Source: Streptomyces sp. R28
GTDB lineage: Bacteria; Actinomycetota; Actinomycetes; Streptomycetales; Streptomycetaceae
Length of the DNA: 64,000 bases
Reading direction: 5' to 3'
Assembly: GCF_041052385.1 (NCBI RefSeq)
Contig: NZ_CP163439.1
Span: 9,909,001 to 9,973,000, forward strand
The position numbers and the translations under genes are program-made. The number at the start of each line of letters is the position of its first letter. Positions within the stretch are counted from its first letter, which is position 1. The notes beneath the pieces were generated by a model. The model saw nothing but the letters and a program-made list of their open reading frames with translations. It searched no databases and had not been told where the DNA came from. Below, in pieces: positions 16,634-24,369 of this stretch.

Positions 16634-17716
16634 TCAGTGGGCGGCCGCGGTCGGCGGTGCGCCCTCGTACGCCGCGCGCAGCAGGGCGAGCACGCCGTCG
16701 GCCGTGACCGGGCGGGGGTTGGCGTACGCCTGGCCCGCGCTCTGTGCGGCGGCGGTCGCCAAGTCGGCTTCGCCGAGACCCAGTTCGGCGAGGGAGCGGG
16801 GCGCGCCGAGGCGTCCGGCCAGTTCCCACAGGGCGGTCGGCGCATCGGACGCGTCCAGGGCGCGGGCCACCGCCGCGACCGCGGCCGGGGCGGCGGGCGC
16901 GTTGTGGGCCAGGACGTACGGCAGCACCACCGTGTGCGTCTCGGCGTGCGGCAGCCCGAAGGTGCCGCCCAGGACGTGGCAGAGCTTGTGGTGCAGGCCC
17001 ATGGTGGTGGTGCCCAGACAGGACCCGCACAGCCAGGCCCCGTACAGCGCGCGACCGCGGGCCTGAAGGGACGTCGGCTCCTCGGCCACCTGCGCAAGCG
17101 CCCACGCCATCGCCCGTACGCCCTCCTCGGCCATCAGCGCGATCAGGGGCGAGGTGTCGGGGGCGTACAGGGCCTCGACGGCGTGCGCGACGGCGTTGAT
17201 CCCGCTGGTCACGGAGAGCGGTACGGGCAGGGACAGGGTGAGCTCGGGGTCGTAGACGACGCTGCGGGGCAGCACCTTCGGGTCGCGGCCGGTGCGCTTG
17301 ACGCCGTGCTCGGTCAGGCCCCAGACCGGGGTCATCTCCGAGCCGGAGTAGGTGGACGGCACCGCGATCAGCGGCAGGCCGGTGCGCAGCGCGATCGCCT
17401 TGCCCAGCCCGATCGAGGAGCCGCCGCCGACCGCCACGCACCCATCGGCCCCGGCCGCGCGAGCCGCCTGCACGGCCACGTCGGCGACCTCGACGGGCAC
17501 GTGCATCCGGGCCCGGTCGTGCACCCCGACGCACACCGGGCCGAGCGCGTCCGCGACCGCCCGCGCGGTGTCCGCGCCCCGCGTCCCGCACACCACGAGC
17601 ACCCGCCGCAGCCCGAGCCGCCCCGCCTCGTCCGGCGTCGCGGACACCGCCGCGCCGGGCCGGAAGACGACCCGCACGGGCCGGGCCTCGTAGGTGAAGT
17701 CGAGGGCGTCCTTCAC
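16634..17716 (-). CDS. Maleylacetate reductase
   Basis: A 360-residue iron-alcohol-dehydrogenase-type enzyme that reduces maleylacetate to 3-oxoadipate with NAD(P)H. Diagnostic parts are GGGSSIGLGKAIAL near residue 90, PSTYSGSEMTPVWGLTEHG near residue 112, the metal/His region NAVAHAVEALYAPD near residue 160, GLHHKLCHVLGGTFGLPHAETH near residue 230. The GTG start overlaps the stop of the dioxygenase gene (GTGA), so the two are translationally coupled. It is the last catabolic step encoded in this operon. Confidence 0.93.
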   Translation of the reverse strand: MKDALDFTYEARPVRVVFRPGAAVSATPDEAGRLGLRRVLVVCGTRGADTARAVADALGPVCVGVHDRARMHVPVEVADVAVQAARAAGADGCVAVGGGSSIGLGKAIALRTGLPLIAVPSTYSGSEMTPVWGLTEHGVKRTGRDPKVLPRSVVYDPELTLSLPVPLSVTSGINAVAHAVEALYAPDTSPLIALMAEEGVRAMAWALAQVAEEPTSLQARGRALYGAWLCGSCLGTTTMGLHHKLCHVLGGTFGLPHAETHTVVLPYVLAHNAPAAPAAVAAVARALDASDAPTALWELAGRLGAPRSLAELGLGEADLATAAAQSAGQAYANPRPVTADGVLALLRAAYEGAPPTAAAH

Positions 17717-18573
17717 GCGCGCTCCAGTACGAGGTCGAAGCGGGCGTGCCGGAAGGGGTTCGCCACGCCGAACTCCCGTGCCGCCGACGGGTCGTCGACC
17801 GGGGCGAAGTCGGTGACGAGGCCAGGCTTGACGGCGAACACCGCGTCCGAGTCCAGGTAGTCGCTCCCCGCCACGAAGATGTGCGTGGTCACCGGGGCGT
17901 GTCCCTCGGCCGAGGCGATGAAGTGGATGTGCGCGGGCCGGTAGGGGTGCCGTCCGGTGGCCCGCAGCAGCCCGCCGACCGGTCCGTCCGTCGGGATGGG
18001 GTACGGGCTCGGCACACACGTACGGAACCAGAACCGTCCCTCGTCGTCCGTGGTGAACAGGCCGCGCCCGTTGCCCGGCGGCTGTACGTCCGGCTGCTGC
18101 ACGTCGTAGAAGCCGTTCCCGTCGGCCTGCCACACGTCGACGACCGCGCCGGGCAGCGGGCCGCCGTCCCGGGACCGCACCCGCCCGCTCACCACGCACG
18201 GCTCGCCGCCGCCCACCAGGTCGATGTCCGCGCCGAGCTCGCGCACCGGCGACTCGGTCATGTGGAAGGGGCCCAGCACGGTCGACTCGGTGGCGCCGGG
18301 GCCCTGTCGCTCGTTGATGGTCTCCACGAGCATCGACAGCCCGAGCACGTCCGAGAGCAGGATGAATTCCTGCCGGGTGTCCGTGCAGGCCTGCCCGGTC
18401 GCCGTCAGGAAGCCGATCGCCCGCTCCCACTCCTCCTGCGTCAGCCGCGTCTCGCGCGCGAAGGCGTGCAGATGCCGGACCAGCCCCGTCAGCAGCTCCC
18501 GCAGCCGAGGATCGTCCGTGCCCCGCAGACTGGCGACCACCTCGTCCGTGACCGTCGTGTCGTCGCCGCCCAT
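17713..18573 (-). CDS. Intradiol ring-cleavage dioxygenase (hydroxyquinol 1,2-dioxygenase type)
   Basis: A 286-residue Fe(III) dioxygenase opening a catechol-type ring between its hydroxyls. The N-terminal helical domain (EEWERAIGFLTATGQACTD, DVLGLSMLVETINER) is followed by the catalytic barrel: ESTVLGPFHM, GNGFYDVQQPD near residue 165 (Tyr ligand), TGRHPYRPAHIHFIASAEGH near residue 220 with the Tyr and His ligands. The neighbouring maleylacetate reductase makes hydroxyquinol the most likely substrate, with chlorocatechol or catechol possible. ATG at 18573 has AAGGAG 6 bases upstream, better than the ATG at 18597. It starts 25 bases after the hydroxylase stop. Confidence 0.92.
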   Translation of the reverse strand: MGGDDTTVTDEVVASLRGTDDPRLRELLTGLVRHLHAFARETRLTQEEWERAIGFLTATGQACTDTRQEFILLSDVLGLSMLVETINERQGPGATESTVLGPFHMTESPVRELGADIDLVGGGEPCVVSGRVRSRDGGPLPGAVVDVWQADGNGFYDVQQPDVQPPGNGRGLFTTDDEGRFWFRTCVPSPYPIPTDGPVGGLLRATGRHPYRPAHIHFIASAEGHAPVTTHIFVAGSDYLDSDAVFAVKPGLVTDFAPVDDPSAAREFGVANPFRHARFDLVLERA

Positions 18574-18598
18574 GCCGGCTCCTTCCTGGGCGCTCATC

Positions 18599-20338
18599 TC
18601 AACCGTGCCCGAGAATCCGCCGCAGCGCCCCCGTGAGCAACCGTTCGGCGTCCTCGGCCGCGTCGGTGTGCCGGAACGCCACATAGCCGTCGGGGCGTAC
18701 GAGAAGGGCGCCGCCGTCGGAGATCTCGCTCAGTTCCGCCCAGTCGCCGTACGGGTCCTCGTACTCCTGGCCCGGTCCGACGACGACCGTGGCGATGTCG
18801 AGGGGCTGGGCCGCGGCGGCCCGCAGCCACACCTCGCCGCCGATGCCGGTGAGCAGCGTGAAGCGGCCCTTGCCGACGGTGTCGAGGGTGGACAGCGTCC
18901 GGGTCCCGGAGGTGATCCAGGCGTGCGGGAGCTTGGCGCCGGGGTGGGAGGTGGGCTGGTGGTGCAGTTCGGGGTCGCGGGTGAAGCCGGGGTCGGGCGT
19001 GCCGTCGGGGACGACCGCGGCGGAGGCGTAGCGCTGGTTGAGGTCGACGCCGTGCGCGTTGAACTCGTACACCTTGAAGGCGATCGCCTCGCGCAGCGCG
19101 GCCCGCTGCTTGGCGGCCGCCTCGGTGGCGTCCTTGCGGGCGGCGATGTTGGCCCACAGCTGCTCGGGCGTCTGCGGCGAGAGCCCGTCGAGCGCCTCGA
19201 AGATCGGTGCGGTCTCGGCGATGGACTTGTTGGCGCGGGTCACGATCTGCTTGCCGACCGGCGCGCGCTCCACGGTGTAGGTGTCGAGGAGTGCGGGAGT
19301 GGCGACGCCGTCGAGGACGAGCTTCAGCTTCCAGGCCAGGTTGTAGGAGTCCTGGATGGAGGTGTTGGAGCCGAGCCCGTTGGACGGCGGGTGGCGGTGC
19401 ACGGCGTCACCGGCGCAGAAGACACGGCCGCGCGCGTACGTCTCGGCGTACATCTCGTTGACCGTCCACGCCGAGGACGACTTGATGGTCACCGGTATCT
19501 CGTCGTCGCCGACCAGCTGCCGTACGACGGACAGGGCGTACTCCTCGGTGAGGTCGGGGGCGCCCGCGCTCACGTCGTAGCCCCAGACGATCAGCCACTC
19601 GTTCCAGGGGCGCACGCAACGGACCAGCCCCGCGCCGATACCGCCGACCGTGGCGCCGGGCGCCAGCACCCAGTAGAGGGTGGAGGGCCGGTGCGCGGTG
19701 TACTTGCTCAGATCCGCGTCGAAGACGATGTTGATGCTGCCCGCGACACCCATCTGGCCGCCCATCGGCAGCCCGGCGTCCTCGGCGACCTTGGACCGGC
19801 CGCCGTCGGCGCCGATCAGGTACCTGGCACGGATGGTGTACTCGTCGCCGCGCAGCCGGTCCTCGACCGTGACCGTGACGCCGGCGTCGTCCTGGACGAA
19901 GGACTTGTAGACCGTGCTGAAGCGGAAGTCGGTGCCGCGGGCGATCGCCGCGTTCACCAGCACCGGCTCCATCAGGTGCTGCGGCATGTCGCACATGCGG
20001 GTCGGACTGGCCAGGTCGTGCGCCGCCTGCACGAGTGGGTCGTTGCCCCAGGAACGCACCCGGCCGAGCTCCTCACCGGCCAGGCTGGTGCAGAAGGTCG
20101 TGTTGCCCATCAGGTGCTGCGGCGTCGCCTTGGCGATCACCTCGTCCTCCACACCCAGGTCGCGCAGCACCTCCATGGTGCGCTGGTTGGTGATGTGCGC
20201 GCGGGGTGTGTCGGCGAGGCTCCCGTACCGGGTGACGACCATGTTGCGCACGCCGTAGGTGCTCAGGGCCAGCGCGGCCGACGCGCCCGCCGGGCCGCTG
20301 CCCACGATCAGTACGTCGGTCTCGACAACGGTGTGCAC
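18599..20338 (-). CDS. FAD-dependent aromatic hydroxylase (2,4-dichlorophenol/resorcinol hydroxylase type)
   Basis: A 579-residue single-component flavin monooxygenase. FAD-binding motifs: VLIVGSGPAGASAALAL at the N-terminus, YLIGADGGRSKVAEDAG near residue 180 and GRVFCAGDAVHRHPPSNGLG near residue 300; a thioredoxin-like C-terminal domain follows. With the dioxygenase and maleylacetate reductase downstream, it probably hydroxylates resorcinol or a phenol to hydroxyquinol. I chose GTG at 20338 because CTGGAG lies 9 bases before it; an ATG at 20365 has no ribosome binding site. First gene of the operon, divergent from the regulator at 20500. Confidence 0.88.
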   Translation of the reverse strand: MHTVVETDVLIVGSGPAGASAALALSTYGVRNMVVTRYGSLADTPRAHITNQRTMEVLRDLGVEDEVIAKATPQHLMGNTTFCTSLAGEELGRVRSWGNDPLVQAAHDLASPTRMCDMPQHLMEPVLVNAAIARGTDFRFSTVYKSFVQDDAGVTVTVEDRLRGDEYTIRARYLIGADGGRSKVAEDAGLPMGGQMGVAGSINIVFDADLSKYTAHRPSTLYWVLAPGATVGGIGAGLVRCVRPWNEWLIVWGYDVSAGAPDLTEEYALSVVRQLVGDDEIPVTIKSSSAWTVNEMYAETYARGRVFCAGDAVHRHPPSNGLGSNTSIQDSYNLAWKLKLVLDGVATPALLDTYTVERAPVGKQIVTRANKSIAETAPIFEALDGLSPQTPEQLWANIAARKDATEAAAKQRAALREAIAFKVYEFNAHGVDLNQRYASAAVVPDGTPDPGFTRDPELHHQPTSHPGAKLPHAWITSGTRTLSTLDTVGKGRFTLLTGIGGEVWLRAAAAQPLDIATVVVGPGQEYEDPYGDWAELSEISDGGALLVRPDGYVAFRHTDAAEDAERLLTGALRRILGHG

Positions 20339-20434
20339 GACAGAACGCTCCAGGAGATGAGGCACGAGAACGGGCCGGAGACGAGAACGGACTCCGGCCT
20401 TTCAAGATCATGGAGCGGCCCGGCCGGTTGTGGG

Positions 20435-20451
20435 TGTCTCAATACGAGACA
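20435..20451. promoter_or_regulatory. 17-bp palindrome, likely upstream activating site
   Basis: TGTCTC-AATAC-GAGACA has exact 6-bp inverted arms and a 5-base spacer. It lies between the hydroxylase operon (start 20338) and the GAF-Fis regulator gene (start 20500). Fis-type activators of aromatic catabolism bind palindromes of this kind, so it is the probable binding site of the neighbouring regulator. Confidence 0.7.
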
Positions 20452-20499
20452 GCCCGCTGTCACCCCCTGCCCGAGGCCCCCGATACGGTGAACAGCGCC

Positions 20500-22281
20500 A
20501 TGACCACCGCCGAACATCCTCCTGCCCTCGCCCCCCTCCGCCATGCGCGCGAACGGTTCCTGACGGGCCGCCCGCTCCCGGAGGGCGTACCGGACGACGT
20601 CGTCGCGGCCTGGCGACGCGCCCGTTTCTTCGGGGTACGGCCCGATCTCGAAGGCCCGGCACGGGAGTCGGCCCACCCCGTCGACTCGCCCCTGCTGGAG
20701 GCGGCGCGTCCGGTGCTCACCCGTATCGCCCAGGCCTTGGACGCCGGACGGTCGGCGCTCGTGCTCACCGACGAGCGGCTGAGGGTGCTGTGGTCGGTCG
20801 GCAGCGCGCCCGGCGACGACACGTGCCGCGACCTCTCCGAGCGGCGGGTCGGCCCCAACAGTGCCGCGCTCGCCCTGCGCACCCGGCGCCGGGCCGAGGT
20901 GCACGGGCCCGAGCACTTCCTCGACGTGTGGCAGGACGTCTCCGCGGTCAGTGTGCCGCTGCTCTCCCCGGAGACCGGACAGGGGCTCGGCACCGTGACG
21001 GTCGCCTCCGGCCTGTGCGCCGGCTGCCGTCCGCACCCCGGCGCCGCCCTCGCCGAGGCGGCCGCCACGGCGGTGGAGGCGGAACTGCGGGCACGCGCGC
21101 GTACCGCGGAACGGGCACTGCTCGACGCGTACGAGCGGGCCGCGCGGGGGCGCGAGCGGGCGGTCGTCGCGCTGGACGGCCGTAACCGCATGGTCAGCGA
21201 GGCGGCGGCACGCCTTGCCTCGCCCCAGGTGCTGGAGGCGTTGGAGCGGGGCGCGCGGGAGTGGGGGAGGGGAACGGGAAGCGGGAGGGCGGCCGGTGAG
21301 CCGTACGAGATCGCGCTGCCCGAGGACGCCGGGTGCACCGTCGAGATCACTCCGGTACGGCATGAGGGCCGCGCGCTCGGCCTGGTCGCCGTGCTCGCAC
21401 CGCGTCACGTGGAGTCGGCGCCGTCGCTGCCGCGTCCCGGGAGTGCGTCGGTGGGGAGGTCGGTGCCGTGGCGGCATGCGGTCGCACAGGTGACGGCCTT
21501 GGCGCGTACCGCGGGACCCCTGCTCGTCGTGGGCGAACGGGGAACGGGCAAGACCACGCTCGCCCTGGAACTGCTCGACGGCACGGCCCCGTTGGTCGTG
21601 GACGCCGCCGAATCACCCGACCTCGGCCTCAAGGACGAGATGGGGGTCCCCCCGGCCGAAGGCCGGGGGACGGGCGGCGACCGCCCGCTGCTCCTGCGCC
21701 ACGCCGAACGGCTGGCCCAGCGGGACGTCGCCGCCCTCAACTCCCTCCTCGACGAACGCCCCGACGCCCACCTGGTCGTCACCTACACTCCCGGCCCTGC
21801 CCCGGGCCCCTGCCTGCAGCGCCTCCTCGACACCCTCGCGGCCCGCTCGGTGACCCTCCCCGCCCTGCGGGAACGCCCCGAGGACATCAGGGAGTTGCTC
21901 CCCGCCCTCGCGCCCGCTCCGGCCCCCGGCAGCCCGCCGCTGACCTGGACGCTGGACGCGCTGCGGGCCCTGGAGCAGCACCCCTGGCCCGGGAACGTCA
22001 CCGAACTCGCCCACCTCGTACGGGCGTTGGCGGGTCAGCGGCGTGCCTGCGGGCCGGTGCGGCGCGGTGAACTGCCGGACCCCGTCCGGGAGGGACCCGC
22101 GGGACGCAACCTCAGTCCGATGGAGCTCGCTGAGCGGGCCGCGATCCTGGAGGCGCTGCGCCGCCACGGCGGCAACAAGGCGCGCGCCGCGGCGGCGTTG
22201 GGGATCGCCCGGGCCACTCTCTACCGCAAGCTGCGGGGGTACCAGGGGCAGGATGCCTCGCTCACCCAGAAGCTGTCCTGA
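20500..22281 (+). CDS. GAF-domain Fis-type transcriptional activator with degenerate AAA+ module
   Basis: A 593-residue regulator. Residues 50-210 form a GAF-like sensor (AGRSALVLTDERLRVLWSVG, RRVGPNSAALAL). Residues 335-500 look like a sigma-54-activator ATPase: Walker A VVGERGTGKTTLALELL near residue 347. The Walker B position reads PLLLRHAERL without the usual acidic pair, and the GAFTGA loop is replaced by a Gly-rich run near residue 385. The C-terminus is a Fis helix-turn-helix (RRHGGNKARAAAALGIARAT, LYRKL). Actinomycetes mostly lack sigma-54, so it probably works with the housekeeping polymerase. Divergent from the hydroxyquinol operon that it should control. Confidence 0.85.
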   Translation: MTTAEHPPALAPLRHARERFLTGRPLPEGVPDDVVAAWRRARFFGVRPDLEGPARESAHPVDSPLLEAARPVLTRIAQALDAGRSALVLTDERLRVLWSVGSAPGDDTCRDLSERRVGPNSAALALRTRRRAEVHGPEHFLDVWQDVSAVSVPLLSPETGQGLGTVTVASGLCAGCRPHPGAALAEAAATAVEAELRARARTAERALLDAYERAARGRERAVVALDGRNRMVSEAAARLASPQVLEALERGAREWGRGTGSGRAAGEPYEIALPEDAGCTVEITPVRHEGRALGLVAVLAPRHVESAPSLPRPGSASVGRSVPWRHAVAQVTALARTAGPLLVVGERGTGKTTLALELLDGTAPLVVDAAESPDLGLKDEMGVPPAEGRGTGGDRPLLLRHAERLAQRDVAALNSLLDERPDAHLVVTYTPGPAPGPCLQRLLDTLAARSVTLPALRERPEDIRELLPALAPAPAPGSPPLTWTLDALRALEQHPWPGNVTELAHLVRALAGQRRACGPVRRGELPDPVREGPAGRNLSPMELAERAAILEALRRHGGNKARAAAALGIARATLYRKLRGYQGQDASLTQKLS

Positions 22282-22320
22282 TCGCCCCGCAGCCTTGACC
22301 ACCTCGAAGCCCTGGGGGCC

Positions 22321-22905
22321 TCAGCGCGCCCCCGTCCAGTTGTGCGCCACGTCGACCACGACCCGGTCGGCCGCCACCGACACCCGGAACGGCAGTCGTG
22401 CCCGGACGCCGAGTCCGATCTGTGTGTCCCCTTCGAAGCTGCCGGCGAACCGTGCGTCCCGGAAGGTGCGGTAGCCCGTGAGATCCACGCCCTTCAGGCG
22501 CTGACCGGCCCGCACGGGATACGTGGGCTCGCCGGTGTCGGGGTCGTAGGCGGGGGCGGCCACCCGCACCTCGAGGACGGCTCCGCCGCCGACGGGGATG
22601 TAGTTGCCCGAGCCGTCCTGGTAGAGGCGGCTGACGTACCTGACGGAATAGCCGAGGCCGTTGGTGCTCGCGCCGGGGACGTCGACGACCATGCGGTCGA
22701 AGCAGGCGTGCCGGCCGGTCCTGATGTTCGTCACCGACTCCGACGTCGCGGCGGAGCGGGTCTTGGCCAGACTGCCCCAGCCGGTGGGGCAGGCCGTGGT
22801 CTGGGTGGTGGTGGCCGTCGTGGCGTCGGCCGGGACCGCCGCCACACCCAGCGTGGCGGCCATGAGCGCGACTGTCGTCGCCCACGCGGTTCTGTTTCGT
22901 CCCAT
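22321..22905 (-). CDS. Secreted AMIN-like domain protein
   Basis: A 194-residue exported protein. The N-terminus MGRNRTAWATTVALMAATLG ends with a cleavage site after VPADA near residue 27. The mature part matches the actinobacterial AMIN-like beta-sandwich: NIRTGRHACFDRMVVDVPG, LGYSVRYVSRL, GGGAVLEVRVAAPAYD, FRVSVAADRVVVDVAHNW. The family is thought to bind cell-wall polymers, but direct evidence is thin. AGGGGA precedes the ATG. It converges with the Fis regulator. Confidence 0.82.
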   Translation of the reverse strand: MGRNRTAWATTVALMAATLGVAAVPADATTATTTQTTACPTGWGSLAKTRSAATSESVTNIRTGRHACFDRMVVDVPGASTNGLGYSVRYVSRLYQDGSGNYIPVGGGAVLEVRVAAPAYDPDTGEPTYPVRAGQRLKGVDLTGYRTFRDARFAGSFEGDTQIGLGVRARLPFRVSVAADRVVVDVAHNWTGAR

Positions 22906-23100
22906 TGCGTCCCCTAGAAGGGTGGTGTGTCTGATATTAGGCAAGACATTCGGGTCGGCGGAATGGTTGCACCGTTCCGGAGTTCGTCGGGCCGGGCTGT
23001 ACAACGAGCGGCGGCTCGCTCGGGAACCCGCGGCGGACCCGGGACGTTCCACGAAGGACGGCTGCTGCTCACGGGGGCCGCACGCGTACCAGGGGGCGAT

Positions 23101-24267
23101 GTGACGCGGTTGATCGTCGTAGGGGGCGGGATCGCCGGTGCCGGAGCGGCTCTTGCTCTGCACAAGGCCGGATTCGACGTCGCCGTGTACGAGGCGCACC
23201 CCGACTCCGCCGAGGACATCGGCGCCTTCCTCACCCTCGCGAGCAACGGCATGCGCGCCCTGGCACAGGTCGACGCCTCGGCGGCGGTCACCGCGATCGG
23301 GTTCCCGCTGACCTCGATGCGGGTCCTCGACGACACGGGCGCCGAGGTGGCCCAGGTACCGCTCGGCGAGGCAGCCACCCCGCACCTTCGGTACCGCTGC
23401 CTGCGGCGCGGCGACCTCAACGCCGCCCTGCAGGCCGAGGTCGAGCGCCGGGGCATCACCCTCCGGCACGGCGCCCGCCTCGCATCGGTCGAGGACGGCC
23501 CGGACGGCGTCACCGCCCACTTCACCGACGGCAGTACGGCCACTGGCGACCTCCTCATCGGGGCCGACGGCCTGAACTCCACCGTCCGCCGGATCGTCGC
23601 CCCCGAGGCGCGCCCGGGCTATGCCGGCCAGTACGTCTTCTACGGCTACACCGGCGCCGCACCCGGGCCCGGGGAGAGCGAGACCATCACCATGGTGCGC
23701 GGCAGCACCGTCGCCTTCGGGTACGCGGTGTCGCCCGAGGGGGAGACGTACTGGTTCGCGCGCGTCTCCGACGCACCCCTGGCCGCCGACGCCCTCGCGC
23801 ACGGCACCCCCGCTCAGTGGCGCGACCTGCTGCTGCCGCTGCTCCGCAAGGACTCCACCCCCGCAGCGGACCTCGTCGCGGCCACCTCCGACCACCTCAT
23901 GGTCACCAACGCCAACGAACTTGCCACCGGGACACCTTGGCGCTCCGCCCGGACCCTGCTCATCGGCGACGCTGCCCACGCCGCGTCTCCCGCCACCGGG
24001 CAGGGCGCCTCGATGGCGCTGGAGGACGCCGTCGTCCTCGCCAAGTCCCTGCGCGACGCGCCGGACACCGACGCCGCGCTCGACCTCTACGAGAGGCTCC
24101 GCCGCCCCCGGGTGGAACACAACATCACCGTCAGCGGCAACATCTCCCGCGGCGCCCACACCCCCTCCGGCCCCGGCCCCCGAGGCGCGAGTGCGAACCG
24201 GCCGGGCGACGACGAGCTCATACGCCACCTGGAGTGGGGCACCGACCTCTGGCAACTCGCGCCGTAA
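23101..24267 (+). CDS. FAD-dependent monooxygenase (PHBH-like)
   Basis: A 388-residue class A flavin monooxygenase. Motifs: LIVVGGGIAGAGAALALHKAG at the N-terminus, LLIGADGLNSTVRRIV near residue 150 and LLIGDAAHAASPATGQGASM near residue 280. The substrate could be an aromatic ring or a polyketide-like molecule; nothing adjacent decides. GTG at 23101 follows AGGGGG. Sequence between 22906 and 23100 is non-coding. It is followed by the molybdenum hydroxylase genes but with a 102-base gap. Confidence 0.85.
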   Translation: MTRLIVVGGGIAGAGAALALHKAGFDVAVYEAHPDSAEDIGAFLTLASNGMRALAQVDASAAVTAIGFPLTSMRVLDDTGAEVAQVPLGEAATPHLRYRCLRRGDLNAALQAEVERRGITLRHGARLASVEDGPDGVTAHFTDGSTATGDLLIGADGLNSTVRRIVAPEARPGYAGQYVFYGYTGAAPGPGESETITMVRGSTVAFGYAVSPEGETYWFARVSDAPLAADALAHGTPAQWRDLLLPLLRKDSTPAADLVAATSDHLMVTNANELATGTPWRSARTLLIGDAAHAASPATGQGASMALEDAVVLAKSLRDAPDTDAALDLYERLRRPRVEHNITVSGNISRGAHTPSGPGPRGASANRPGDDELIRHLEWGTDLWQLAP

Positions 24268-24369
24268 ATCGACGCGGTAATCGATGGAGCGACCAACCGG
24301 CGCAACCCCGGAGCGCATCGGCCCCTCATACAGATCGAACCAGCCCGGGTTCGCGGAGAGGAGCGCCTG

